Below are positions 24,327 through 32,836 of a stretch of DNA of 52,951 nucleotides, one piece after another. The stretch spans positions 1-52,951 of the forward strand of contig SBGP01000112.1 in the NCBI GenBank assembly GCA_006226595.1, written 5' to 3'. The notes beneath the pieces are model-generated. The model searched no databases. It had not been told where the DNA came from and saw nothing but the letters and a program-made list of their open reading frames with translations. The position numbers and the translations under genes were made by a program. Each line of letters begins with the position of its first letter. Position 1 is the stretch's first letter. Source of the DNA: Deltaproteobacteria bacterium (lineage in GTDB: Bacteria > Myxococcota_A > UBA796 > GCA-2862545).

Positions 24327-27147
24327 CGCTACTCCCGAGCACGTAGTAGACGTACCCGCTGAGGTTCGACTGCTGCGGCACGCCAATGGCGAGGTCGTTC
24401 ACGCCATCTCCGCTCACGTCGCCGACGGCGAAGGCCCGGTACATCGCGCCGCCCGACGGCCCGACCAGGGTCAGCGCCAGTGCCTGGGCGGGAGCCGTGG
24501 CATCCGAGAGCTGCCCGCTCGCGAGCACGTACACCGCGCCGTTGTTGCCGTAGGCGGTGGGGTCACCGATCACCAGCTCACCCTGCCCGTCGCCGTCGAG
24601 GTCGCCGGGCAACGCAACCGACGCCCCGAGCCCCGCGCTCGTCGCCGAGAGCACGGTCAGCGGGTTGACCGTCTCGAGGGTGGTCGAGGACAGGTCGGAG
24701 GCCAGGTAGATGGACACCTTGCCGCCGCCGCTGTTCGGCTCTCCAACGGCCAGCACCAGCTGACCGAACAAGCTCCCGTACGCGAGCGAGCTGCCGAAGC
24801 CCGTGCCACCGGAGAGCGTGCGCACGATCGGGTTGCTGCCACCCTGGATGAGCTTCGGGCCGAGGATGTGGACCTCGCCTGCCCCCGGCGCACCCACGGC
24901 GACGACGTCGGCTCCGGCGGCGCGCGGGATGCCGACGAGCGCGGAACACGCGCCGTCCCCGGCGCCGAAGGTGTAGCCCTCGGCACCGAGCAGCAGACCG
25001 ACATCGGAGGTCACCGGCCCGGGAACCGCGTAGATCCGACCGTCCGGCTCGCCGAGCAGGTTCAGTGCGCGGCGGTAGCCGGGCGCGCAGACGACGACGT
25101 CGAGGTCGTTGTCGCCGTCGAGGTCCGCGGTGGCCACCGCGTGGCCTGCCTCGTCGTTCAGCCCGCCATCGAGGAAGGCGCCGTCGTCGAGGCTGTGGGT
25201 TCCTGTCGCGACCGCGTCGTACACGAGGGCGCCCGACTCGTCCGGCGTGCCGGTGGTGAAGCGGAGCACACTCGAACCGCTGGAGGTGATCTTGCCGTGC
25301 ACGACCAGCGAGCTGCCCGCGCCCGCGAGCTCGCTCTGGTAGGTGGCCGGGTTGCTCGCGAGCGGACGGGTGCCGCCAATGTCGCCGACCCGGTACACGG
25401 AGGCGACGCCAGGGGCGCCGATGAGCACCTCGCGGACCCCGTCGCCATCGAGGTCCGGAGCACCCGCGACCACGGTGCCGGCCCGCGCGCCCGCGGGCCC
25501 GTAGTTGCGCAGGTCGAGGGTGTCGACGTTGCGAATGCCGGTCGGGAAGCAGCGATCGTCGCCGTTGCCGTCGCAGTCGTTGACCACGCCGTCCTGGCAC
25601 AGCTCGGCCGCTCCCGGGAAGGTGTCGACGTCGCTGTCGTCGCAGTCTCCACCCTGTTCGACCCACGACGGTCCCGGCGCGGTGCACGACTCGACGAGCG
25701 TCGCCGAGTCGCCGAAGCCATCACCGTCCACGTCCTCGAACCAGGTGGCCGTGGGGTCGGTGTCGGCCACGGAGTCGTCGCAGTCGAGGCAGTTGGGCAC
25801 GTAGCCGGCCCCTGGACGGGTGCAGCTCGCGGTCGGCGCGAACTCGACGCTGCCGAAGCCGTCCCCATCGTCGTCCGGGCACCACACCGCATCGGGATGC
25901 TCGGCCGGGTCGGCATCATCGCAGTCCCCGTCCGTGGTCACGCGGCCGGCGACGACGTCGCAGCTGGAGATGGGTGTGCCGGCGCCGTAGCCGTCCCCGT
26001 CGCCATCCACGTACCAGTCCGTGCTGTCGCTGACGCCCGGATCCGCACCGTTCGCGAGGCCGTCGCAGTCCTCGTCGATGCCCTGCTCGTCGCAGACCTC
26101 GGCGGCGCCGGGGTTCACCGTGGGGTCCGCATCGTCGCAGTCGCCGCCGTTCTCGGCGGTGAGCGGTGGAATCGAGCAATAGGAGCCGAGCGTGTCGTCG
26201 TCCCCGTAGCCGTCGGCATCGAGGTCGTCGTAGCGCGTGACCAGTCCCTGCGCGCCTTCCGGGTCGAGCTCGTTCGCCAGGCCATCGCAGTCGTCATCGG
26301 CGCTCGTCGCGCACAGCTCACGCTGCCCGGGATTCACGCTCGCATCGCCATCGTCGCAGTCCCCGCCGACGAGCACGCCAGTGCCCTGGCAACCGACCAC
26401 ACCCGTCTGTGCACCGCCGTAGTCGTCGCCGTCGCCGTCGCTGAACCACACCGTGTCCGGGTGGAGCAGTGGATCCGAGTCGTCGCAGTCCGTGTCGACC
26501 GCGCTGAGGCCCGGACCGCCGTCGCACGAGGTCTCACTGGCGACCTGCCCGCTGCCGTAGCCGTCGCCGTCGCCATCCGTGAACCAGGTCACCTGCCCGG
26601 TGGTGTCGTCGTCCTCGTCGTCGGCGGCGCCGTCGCAGTCCTCGTCGATGTCGTTCTCGTCACAGACCTCGGTGCCCTCGGGGTTCACCGCCGCGTCGGT
26701 GTCGTCGCAGTCCCCGCCGTCGGCGATCCATCCCGCGGGGGGAGCACAGGTCGAGACGGCGGAGCTCTCGTCGCCATAGCCATCCCCGTCGTCGTCCGGA
26801 TACCAGAGCTCGGCCTCGGTGATGCTGTCGTCGGCGTCGTTGCAGTCCCCGGTGACCTGGACGTAGTTCGGCGGGGCATCGCATCCGGTGAAGGTCGTGG
26901 ACGAGCCGACGCCATCACCGTCCTCGTCGAGGTACCAGACGGCCGGCAGGTCCTCGTCGACCCGGCCGTCGCAGTCGTCGTCGGCGTCGTTGCAGCGCTC
27001 CTCGCCCCCGGGGAACACGCTGTCGTCGGCGTCGTCGCAGTCCTCCGCACCGACGATGCCGTCCCCATCGCCATCCTGGAGGGCAGATGGACGCTCGAGA
27101 GCCGGGAAGCAGCCCGCGAGGAGGAGCAGCAGCGGCAGACGCGTCAC
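24307..27147 (-). CDS. MopE-type/FG-GAP repeat lipoprotein, 946 aa
   Basis: This surface or periplasmic lipoprotein (signal LPLLLLLAGC) has two repeat regions. The N-terminal half carries nine units with the MopE-like pattern DCDDxDxxxxP followed by DGDGDGxG. Long units that also contain a CDG-type block are mixed with shorter ones. Such units are predicted calcium or copper binders. The C-terminal half has at least four FG-GAP/integrin-like units (PDLDGDGVREVLIGAPG, ADLDGDNDLDVVVCAPG, PGDLDGDGQGELVIG, GDVSGDGVNDLAIGVPQ), which suggests a beta-propeller. The start is a GTG at 27147 overlapping the stop of the upstream gene in a GTGA. Its ligand is unknown; adhesion or matrix roles are common for this type. 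Confidence 0.85.
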   Translation of the reverse strand: MTRLPLLLLLAGCFPALERPSALQDGDGDGIVGAEDCDDADDSVFPGGEERCNDADDDCDGRVDEDLPAVWYLDEDGDGVGSSTTFTGCDAPPNYVQVTGDCNDADDSITEAELWYPDDDGDGYGDESSAVSTCAPPAGWIADGGDCDDTDAAVNPEGTEVCDENDIDEDCDGAADDEDDDTTGQVTWFTDGDGDGYGSGQVASETSCDGGPGLSAVDTDCDDSDPLLHPDTVWFSDGDGDDYGGAQTGVVGCQGTGVLVGGDCDDGDASVNPGQRELCATSADDDCDGLANELDPEGAQGLVTRYDDLDADGYGDDDTLGSYCSIPPLTAENGGDCDDADPTVNPGAAEVCDEQGIDEDCDGLANGADPGVSDSTDWYVDGDGDGYGAGTPISSCDVVAGRVTTDGDCDDADPAEHPDAVWCPDDDGDGFGSVEFAPTASCTRPGAGYVPNCLDCDDSVADTDPTATWFEDVDGDGFGDSATLVESCTAPGPSWVEQGGDCDDSDVDTFPGAAELCQDGVVNDCDGNGDDRCFPTGIRNVDTLDLRNYGPAGARAGTVVAGAPDLDGDGVREVLIGAPGVASVYRVGDIGGTRPLASNPATYQSELAGAGSSLVVHGKITSSGSSVLRFTTGTPDESGALVYDAVATGTHSLDDGAFLDGGLNDEAGHAVATADLDGDNDLDVVVCAPGYRRALNLLGEPDGRIYAVPGPVTSDVGLLLGAEGYTFGAGDGACSALVGIPRAAGADVVAVGAPGAGEVHILGPKLIQGGSNPIVRTLSGGTGFGSSLAYGSLFGQLVLAVGEPNSGGGKVSIYLASDLSSTTLETVNPLTVLSATSAGLGASVALPGDLDGDGQGELVIGDPTAYGNNGAVYVLASGQLSDATAPAQALALTLVGPSGGAMYRAFAVGDVSGDGVNDLAIGVPQQSNLSGYVYYVLGSSVSVASP
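25545..27075 (-). repeat. Tandem MopE-like DCDD/DGDGDG coding repeats (nine units)
   Basis: Nine imperfect units of about 27-60 codons repeat within the lipoprotein gene. At DNA level the repeats show as recurring GTCGTCGCAGTC and CCGTCGCCATCC motifs on the plus strand. Long and short units are mixed, which suggests growth by duplication of blocks containing more than one unit. Confidence 0.75.
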
Positions 27148-28376
27148 CAGCGCCCACCGAGCTGCAGCCCACCACCGCCGGGCAGGAGGAACGGCTCGGC
27201 GTCGATGCCCTGGACGATGCCGACGGTCGCCAAGCCCGCTCCGAGCACAGCCACCCCGGCCCCGGCGTAGAAGCGCATTCCGGCGCCCTTGTAGCGCTTC
27301 TCGGCCGCCTGGAAGTCCGTCTCGGTGGTCGCGTCGGCCGCGTCCCGCTTGGCCGCCTGGGCCTGCGACCAGCTCACTCCCGCGAGCGCCCCGCCCAGGA
27401 CCACGACGCCAGAGCCCACAGCCAGCAGCGGTCGGCCAGGGCCAGCCTCCGGACGCGGCTCCGGGACCTCTTCCGGCTCGGGCTCGGCGAGGGTCTCCCA
27501 CGCGGTCTTGCCGACCGTGGTGCGGAACACCGCCTCCCCTTCGGCGGCGACCACCACCACCTGATCACCGTCGCTCAGGGTCACCTGGAGCAGCTTGGAG
27601 AGCGACCCCTCGCGCCCCTGGAGCGGCCACAGCAGAACATCCGCGCGAAGCTCCGTGGGCATGACCACCGCCGACTGCGTGCCCGTCTCGAGGCTGATGC
27701 CGATGGTGAGCACCGGGTCGCTGCCGACCTGGAGGTAGTGCCGGCCGCCATCGACTCGCACGAAGCCGTCGCGGGACTCGATGGGCTTGCCGTCGAGGTG
27801 CAGGGGGTTCGGATCGGGAATGAGCTCGATCACCGCGAAGGCCTCGTCGACGAGCGCCTCCTTGGCCTCGAGGAACAGCGGCTTGCCGTCCGGAGCGAAC
27901 TGCTCGTCCCACACGAGGTCGCTGTCGATCACGTGGGCCTGGCGCCAGGCCTCGCGCGCCCCGCCCGCGTCCTCGGTGAACCAGGCGAGCAGCCCACGCA
28001 GGTAGTAGAGCCGCCCTACCTGCGCCGGGTCGACGAGGTCGCGGAGGCAGACGACGACGTCGTCCGCGGCATCCAGACCCGACGCCGCCTTCTCGAGCTC
28101 GAGCAGCGTCAGGGACTCCTCGACCGCTGCGATCGCCTTGGCCACGTCATCGCGGGTGGCTGGGTTGCGGGCGCAGGTAGCCACCTCGCCACGACCGACG
28201 ACAGTCGGCACCCGGCCGGTGACGAGATCCGCGAAGCTCACGACGTCGACCGCGTTCGGGTCGACTTCGGCGAGCTCGGCGGCGCGGTCCAGTGCGAGCT
28301 TGGCGTCGCCGTCGTGCACGAGCACGTCAGCAGCCCAGGCTCCGCCGAGGAGAAGCGAGAGGAGAGCGATGGTCAT
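27144..28376 (-). CDS. Secreted/membrane protein with C-terminal membrane segments
   Basis: The 410-residue product starts with a short signal (MTIALLSLLLGGAWA). Residues about 20-170 are helical and tetratricopeptide-like (VGRLYYLRGLLAWFTED, GGAREAWRQAHVID). A middle beta-rich part contains a PEGA-like strand pattern (LHLDGKPIESRDGFVRVDGG). A Glu/Pro linker leads to two Gly/Ala-rich hydrophobic segments (about 320-340 and 375-395) that may be membrane helices. I recognise no specific family, but this arrangement is common in myxobacterial envelope proteins. It sits directly upstream of the MopE-type lipoprotein gene with a GTGA overlap, so the two likely work together at the cell surface. 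Confidence 0.75.
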   Translation of the reverse strand: MTIALLSLLLGGAWAADVLVHDGDAKLALDRAAELAEVDPNAVDVVSFADLVTGRVPTVVGRGEVATCARNPATRDDVAKAIAAVEESLTLLELEKAASGLDAADDVVVCLRDLVDPAQVGRLYYLRGLLAWFTEDAGGAREAWRQAHVIDSDLVWDEQFAPDGKPLFLEAKEALVDEAFAVIELIPDPNPLHLDGKPIESRDGFVRVDGGRHYLQVGSDPVLTIGISLETGTQSAVVMPTELRADVLLWPLQGREGSLSKLLQVTLSDGDQVVVVAAEGEAVFRTTVGKTAWETLAEPEPEEVPEPRPEAGPGRPLLAVGSGVVVLGGALAGVSWSQAQAAKRDAADATTETDFQAAEKRYKGAGMRFYAGAGVAVLGAGLATVGIVQGIDAEPFLLPGGGGLQLGGRW

Positions 28377-28412
28377 GGAGCAAGCCTAGCCGCAGACCTC
28401 GTCACGTGTCGA
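28377..28412 (-). promoter_or_regulatory. -35/-10-like promoter with leaderless geometry
   Basis: On the minus strand TCGACA (28412-28407) is followed by an 18-base spacer and TAGGCT (28388-28383), then exactly 6 bases to the ATG at 28376. TCGACA differs from TTGACA at one base. This is the best full promoter match in the window and has no Shine-Dalgarno. It overlaps the 3' end of the gene at 28402-29847. Confidence 0.6.
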
Positions 28413-29847
28413 ACGACTGCGGCGGCTCGCTGGCTGAGGGTGAGGCACGCCAGCGCTGCACCACGATCTCACTGCCGCGACGACCGAACCACACCACGGG
28501 TCCCACGTCGTCGAGTGGCACTGCGAGGAGCGCGGCGAGACTCTGGGAGAGCGCGCGCGGGTCGAGCGCCTCACGCGCGTCGAGGCAGAGCTCGAAGCCG
28601 GCCGTGCCCGCGGGATCCTGCACGGGACGCACCAGACGCTCCGCCGGGAGCCAGCTCGCTCCCGGAGCGTCGCCGAGTCCCGCGTACAGCGCCGCCTCGA
28701 CGGCGTCATCGCGTGCATCGAACGCGCGCGGCTCGACGCGGGGCAACAGATCGCGGCCCGACAGGCCATTGCGCATCCGCAGGGCCCAGCCCTGGTCCGT
28801 GGCGAGACCTCCGGGGTCGAGCACCTCGAAGGGCAGGTCCAGACCGGCCGGATCGGCGGGGAGGACCCGTATGGACGCAATGGCTGCGTGTTCGCCGAGG
28901 GCCGCCAGCACATGCAGGCTCGGCGCGCCCTCGGCGAGCTCGACCGTCCACGTCGGGCTGAACACCTCCCCGACCCAGCGCGGAACACCGGGCGAAGCCT
29001 CGGGCAGGTGCTCCTCGAAGTACGCGGCCGCGGCAAGAGCCGCCTCGTCGTGAGCGCTCTCGGGCACGACCTGGATCTCCAGGGTGCGCACCGAGTCGCC
29101 GAGCGCGTCGACGAGCGCTGGCAGCGCCTCCACCGAGGGCCAGACACCGGGGCCACACGGTAGATCCGCCGGCAGCACGGGCACGGCGGGAGCCACGACC
29201 CACATCAGCAACGACAGGCCCATGCGGCGGTCCAGCTCCATGGCCGGGTCCAGGCGAAGGTCCGGATGCGCGGCGCGCGCGCGCACCACCGGCGCGAGCG
29301 CCTCCGCCAGCACCGGCAGGTCCGGCGGCTCCGTCCAGGCGAGCACCACACCGAAGCGGCCGGTGTGGGGGCAGAGCACCGGCTGCACCGTGCCCGACCC
29401 GCGATCGGAGGCGAAGCCCCGCCCCAGGGCCTCGGCGAGCTCGGCCTCGAGGGCCAGCACCGGCGGATCCGGCAGCCCGGGAATGAGCTGCGGCCAGGCC
29501 GACAGTCCCTCCTCCACGTCCACGCGGTGAACCAGGTCCACCGGGTCGTGGCTCACCACCTCGTCCACCAGCATCCCCAGGTCCACGGCCGCACGCCGGC
29601 CGGGCGCATCCCCCGGCACCAGCCGAGATCCCGAAGGAAGCGCCTCGCGGACCGCGAGCCAGGTCTCCGCCGTAAGCCCAGGCAGCTCCGCCCAGATCTC
29701 GCAGTCCGCGGCGAGCTCCGCCTGGGGCAAGGACCCGAGCACCCCCTCCAACACCGCCAGCGTCGCCGGCGGGTCCGCGGTCGGCACCACGAGCATGGGC
29801 AGGTGCGAAGCCAGGGCGGCGGCGGTGCGAAGGTCGTCGACGGACAT
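28402..29847 (-). CDS. Hypothetical protein, 481 aa
   Basis: I recognise no family. The protein is soluble, with no signal peptide and many hydrophobic alternating strand-and-helix segments (LVVPTADPPATLAVL, LAWTEPPDLPVLAEALAPVV, SLLMWVVAPAVPVLPADLP). It is acidic overall and has few Lys. The start is uncertain. The ATG at 29847 was chosen, but GTG codons at 29862 and 29868 would add VGVIVAG, which continues a plausible strand. A near-miss of the -10-like box (TAGTCG, 5 bases upstream) precedes the ATG. The gene is the first on the minus strand after a C-rich divergent region, and its stop is 25 bases before the next gene, so it may share that transcript. Confidence 0.65.
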   Translation of the reverse strand: MSVDDLRTAAALASHLPMLVVPTADPPATLAVLEGVLGSLPQAELAADCEIWAELPGLTAETWLAVREALPSGSRLVPGDAPGRRAAVDLGMLVDEVVSHDPVDLVHRVDVEEGLSAWPQLIPGLPDPPVLALEAELAEALGRGFASDRGSGTVQPVLCPHTGRFGVVLAWTEPPDLPVLAEALAPVVRARAAHPDLRLDPAMELDRRMGLSLLMWVVAPAVPVLPADLPCGPGVWPSVEALPALVDALGDSVRTLEIQVVPESAHDEAALAAAAYFEEHLPEASPGVPRWVGEVFSPTWTVELAEGAPSLHVLAALGEHAAIASIRVLPADPAGLDLPFEVLDPGGLATDQGWALRMRNGLSGRDLLPRVEPRAFDARDDAVEAALYAGLGDAPGASWLPAERLVRPVQDPAGTAGFELCLDAREALDPRALSQSLAALLAVPLDDVGPVVWFGRRGSEIVVQRWRASPSASEPPQSFDT

Positions 29848-30070
29848 GCCCGCGACTATCACACCCACGTCCCCATCGCGCCAGGGCCGCCCGACCCCGT
29901 GCAATCCAGCCGCCGCTCCCCTCCACACCCCTACTCTCCGGGCCCGCAGCCCAACCCCTCCCCTCGACGCGCCTCCTCTCCCAAGCCGAGACCTCGACCC
30001 GCCTCCGGCCGACAGATCCCGTGTGCTCCTCCAGGAACCCCCACCGCACACCGCGTGTTAGCCCAGAGCC
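29848..30070. other. Divergent intergenic region with strong strand asymmetry
   Basis: Between a minus- and a plus-strand gene, the plus strand here is nearly G-poor and pyrimidine-rich (C and T) from about 29900 to 30030. On the minus strand this gives runs of G, including four G3-4 tracts at 29963-29943 with short loops. Near the right end, TAGCCC at 30059-30064 lies 6 bases before the GTG start at 30071, a near-miss of the window's -10-like box. No convincing open frame is seen. Confidence 0.45.
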
Positions 30071-31105
30071 GTGCTGCCCTTCCTGCTCGCCATGGGCGCC
30101 CTCGCCGGGGACGCCTCCATCCACCTCGTGTTCCCCCCCGGGGACACGCCGATGCTCGATGGCCAGCCGATGCAGGTGCACCGGACCACGCCCGACGAAG
30201 CCCGGATGTTCGCCGAGCCCGGCACCCACGAGCTGCGACTGGTCGATGGCGTCGGGCGCGTCCAGGCTCGCGGCAGCGTCGAGCTTCCCGAGGGCTTCGA
30301 GCTCCGCTGTACCGCCACTCGCGGAGAGCTCGACTGCGCCTCGGCCTCAGCGATGCATGGCGCCACGGAAGCGCCGGAAGCGTGGGGGCTCGCGGGCGGC
30401 GTGAGCCTCGCCGTGCACACGGACGGAGAGTGGGTCGACGTGTGGGTCGACGGTCGCCGTGCCCTCGAGCTCCGCAACGAACCGCTGGGGCTCGTCCGCA
30501 TGGACAAGGGGCTGCGCCGCATCGAGCTTCGCGACGCAGGCGCCGACCGGGGCTGGGCGGACGGCGAGATCCAGACCGGACACCGCACCGCTGTCACGCT
30601 CCGCTTCGACATCGACAGAACCGCGCGCTTCGACGACGGCGTGCGCTGGCACAGCGGCGGGGGCGCTGGTGTTCCCAGGCTCGCGCGCCCATCGGCGACC
30701 ACCGTGCAGACGTCCACGGTGTTCGGGCACGACCTCGATCAGCCCACCGTGCACATCGCGACCTCGGACCCGTGGAACAAGGCCCCCCCGCGGGCCACGA
30801 TTCCCGACGTCGTCGTCCTCCACCTGCGCAACCTCGACCGAGAGTGGGGCGACGTACGCATCGACGGCGAGGTCGTCGCCGAGTTCCGAGGCAGCGAGCT
30901 CCGCGAGGTTCGCCTCCCTCCGGGACGCCACCGCATCGCGGTCCACGAGTTCCTCGAAGAGCTGCCGTACGCCACGGGCACCCTCGACACGGGAACCGCC
31001 GGAGACATCACCCTGGAGCTCACCGAGGGCGAGCCGCCCCGCACGCCGACGGGCGCCCACTTCGTCGCCGACCCGACACCTCGCCTCGATCCCGGGCAGC
31101 GCTAG
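30071..31105 (+). CDS. Secreted PEGA-like protein of unknown function
   Basis: This 344-residue protein starts at GTG with a short signal (LPFLLAMGALAGDA). The body repeats strand-loop-strand units of PEGA character: VDVWVDGRRALELRNEPLG followed by VRMDKGLRRIELRD, and GDVRIDGEVVAEFRGSELRE followed by VRLPPGRHRIAVHE. PEGA domains are small surface or periplasmic beta modules common in myxobacteria and chloroflexi. A low-complexity Pro/Thr/Gly tail ends the protein. No enzyme motif is visible and the function is unknown. Confidence 0.68.
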   Translation: MLPFLLAMGALAGDASIHLVFPPGDTPMLDGQPMQVHRTTPDEARMFAEPGTHELRLVDGVGRVQARGSVELPEGFELRCTATRGELDCASASAMHGATEAPEAWGLAGGVSLAVHTDGEWVDVWVDGRRALELRNEPLGLVRMDKGLRRIELRDAGADRGWADGEIQTGHRTAVTLRFDIDRTARFDDGVRWHSGGGAGVPRLARPSATTVQTSTVFGHDLDQPTVHIATSDPWNKAPPRATIPDVVVLHLRNLDREWGDVRIDGEVVAEFRGSELREVRLPPGRHRIAVHEFLEELPYATGTLDTGTAGDITLELTEGEPPRTPTGAHFVADPTPRLDPGQR

Positions 31106-31140
31106 TCCTTCCCCCGAGGGCTCTGGATCCGTTCTGCAGG

Positions 31141-31150
31141 CCCACGTGGG
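31141..31150. promoter_or_regulatory. Palindrome CCCACGTGGG, possible operator
   Basis: A perfect 10-bp palindrome with a CACGTG core lies one base upstream of the TAACTT box at 31152, inside the spacer of the predicted promoter for the K+ channel gene. A protein bound there could block RNA polymerase. Palindromes of this length arise by chance about once per kilobase, so confidence is low. Confidence 0.25.
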
Positions 31151-31151
31151 G

Positions 31152-31174
31152 TAACTTGCCCTCGTGGAGGCGCG
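31152..31174 (+). promoter_or_regulatory. -10-like TAACTT, short leader
   Basis: TAACTT at 31152-31157 lies 17 bases before the GTG at 31175, and GGAGG (31166-31170) lies in between. It is the probable promoter of the K+ channel gene. Confidence 0.45.
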
Positions 31175-31999
31175 GTGACCGAGAGTTGGAAGCGTAGGGT
31201 CGACCGACTGTTGAACCCTGGCGACGACGACAACAAGTGGATGGACACGTTCATCATCGTGCTCATCGCAGCCAACGTGCTCGCGGTGATGATGGAGACC
31301 GAGCCCGAGTACCACGAGGCCTACCAGCAGGCGTTCTGGGCCTTCGACGTCTTCTCGTCCCTGTTCTTCACGGTCGAGTACGTCGCGCGCCTGTGGATCT
31401 GCACCCTCGACGAGGACTATCGCCACCCCGTGTTCGGGCGTGTGCGCTACGCGTTCACGGTCATGGCCTTCGTCGACCTCATCGCCATCCTGCCGTTCTA
31501 CCTGCCCTTCCTGATCACGATGGACCTGCGCATCCTGCGCGCCATTCGCCTGCTCCGCCTGGTGCGCATCCTCAAGATGGGCCGCTACGCCCACGCCGTG
31601 CGCACGCTCACCAACGTGCTCGTCCGCAAGAAGGAAGAGCTCGCGATGACCTGGCTCGTGCTCGTGCTCCTGCTCGTGATGAGCAGCTCGGGCATCTACT
31701 TCGTCGAGCACGTGGAGCAGCCCGAGGCCTTCCGCAGCATCCCCTCGTCGATGTGGTGGTCCGTCGTCACGCTCACCAGCGTCGGCTACGGCGACGTGTA
31801 CCCGGTGACCAGCATGGGCCGCTTCGTCGGCGCCATCGTGTCCATGGTCGGCGTCGGCTTCGTCGCGCTGCCCACCGGCATCCTCGCGGCAGGCTTCAAC
31901 GAGGAGATCCGCGAGCAGAAGCGCGGCAAGGACGCCGAGACCTTCGGCTACTGCCCACACTGCGGCGAGAAGCTGATTCCCGGCGAAGAGCTCGACTGA
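31175..31999 (+). CDS. Voltage-gated potassium channel, six-TM
   Basis: This 274-residue inner-membrane protein has the Kv/KvAP plan: S1-S3 in the first 120 residues (WMDTFIIVLIAANVLAVMME, AFDVFSSLFFTVEYVARLWI), an Arg-rich S4 (RILRAIRLLRLVRILKMGRY, about 118-137), S5, a pore loop with selectivity filter TSVGYGD (Gly204-Asp207), and S6 (GAIVSMVGVGFVALPTGILA). Four subunits should assemble to carry K+ outward or to sense voltage. The cytoplasmic tail ends in FGYCPHCGEKL, a single CxxC zinc-ribbon half that could bind metal only if subunits pair. The GTG start follows GGAGG. The stop abuts the SDR stop in the palindrome TGATCA. Confidence 0.9.
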   Translation: MTESWKRRVDRLLNPGDDDNKWMDTFIIVLIAANVLAVMMETEPEYHEAYQQAFWAFDVFSSLFFTVEYVARLWICTLDEDYRHPVFGRVRYAFTVMAFVDLIAILPFYLPFLITMDLRILRAIRLLRLVRILKMGRYAHAVRTLTNVLVRKKEELAMTWLVLVLLLVMSSSGIYFVEHVEQPEAFRSIPSSMWWSVVTLTSVGYGDVYPVTSMGRFVGAIVSMVGVGFVALPTGILAAGFNEEIREQKRGKDAETFGYCPHCGEKLIPGEELD

Positions 32000-32833
32000 T
32001 CAGGCGTCGGGGTCGAGCCGCGCGCGCAGCAGATCCGTGTCCACCTGCTCCGCGTCCCACAGCCGGCGCCCTTCCATGCCGCCCGCGACGGTGAGCACCT
32101 CGCCCGTGATGTGCCGCGCGGCCGTCGGGCTCGACAGGAACACCGCGGTGCGCGCGATGTCCTCGCAGCGGGCGAGCTGACGCAGCGCCATCGTCTGAGT
32201 CGCCCGCACGGCGCCCTCCGGACGCGCCACGAGTCCCTCCTTCACGCGGTCCGTCGCCGTCCACCCTGGCTCGACCACGTTGATGCGACCCCACGGATCG
32301 AGGGTCACCAGCTCGTTCTTCAGCGTGCGTGCGAGGCCGACGAGCCCAGCCTTAGCCGCGGCATACGCCGCGTGACGCGCCTCGCCGAAGCGACCCGCCG
32401 TGCTTCCCGTGAGCACGATGCTCACGCCCTCCCCATCGCGCGGACCCGTGCGCGCGAGCAGTCCCATGAATGCGCGCGTCGTCCACATCGCCGTCGAGAG
32501 GTTGTCGACGAGGGTCGCCTGCAGGTCCTGGACCGGCGTCTCGTGCAGGCGGAGCTCGGGCTGCGGCCACCGACCGGCATTCGCCGCGAGCACGTCGAGC
32601 CGGCCGAAGCGCTGCTCGATCTCGTTGAACAGGGCATCCACGGACCAGGGGTCGCCAAGGTCCGCACGCAGGGCCACCGCACCGGGCAAGCGCTCGGCGA
32701 GCCCCTCGAAGCGGGTGTGCCCCTGCACGACCACGGTCGCCCCCTCGGCGAGGAAGGCCTCGGCCATCGCGTGTCCGATGCCGCCCGATGCGCCGGTGAC
32801 GAGCACCACGCGCTCACGAAGTCCCAGATCCAT
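32000..32833 (-). CDS. Short-chain dehydrogenase/reductase (SDR)
   Basis: This 277-residue NAD(P)-dependent oxidoreductase has the classical SDR Rossmann motif TGASGGIG (13-20), the structural NAG (AANAG), the catalytic Ser in VLTGSTAG and Tyr-x-x-x-Lys in YAAAK. A C-terminal GEVLTVAGGM fits fatty-acid or 3-oxoacyl reductase-like members. The substrate cannot be told from the sequence. The start is 3 bases after the stop of the upstream lipoprotein gene, so it is the last gene of a minus-strand operon from 36844. That is a surprising partner for two lipoproteins, and the co-transcription may be incidental. Length is normal. Confidence 0.88.
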   Translation of the reverse strand: MDLGLRERVVLVTGASGGIGHAMAEAFLAEGATVVVQGHTRFEGLAERLPGAVALRADLGDPWSVDALFNEIEQRFGRLDVLAANAGRWPQPELRLHETPVQDLQATLVDNLSTAMWTTRAFMGLLARTGPRDGEGVSIVLTGSTAGRFGEARHAAYAAAKAGLVGLARTLKNELVTLDPWGRINVVEPGWTATDRVKEGLVARPEGAVRATQTMALRQLARCEDIARTAVFLSSPTAARHITGEVLTVAGGMEGRRLWDAEQVDTDLLRARLDPDA

Positions 32834-32836
32834 GTG

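Noticed and set aside
24868-27270. An 800-codon plus-strand frame antisense to the MopE/FG-GAP gene
   Set aside because: It is a Val/Ala-rich mirror of the repeated GAC and GGC codons of the real gene, and has no domain.
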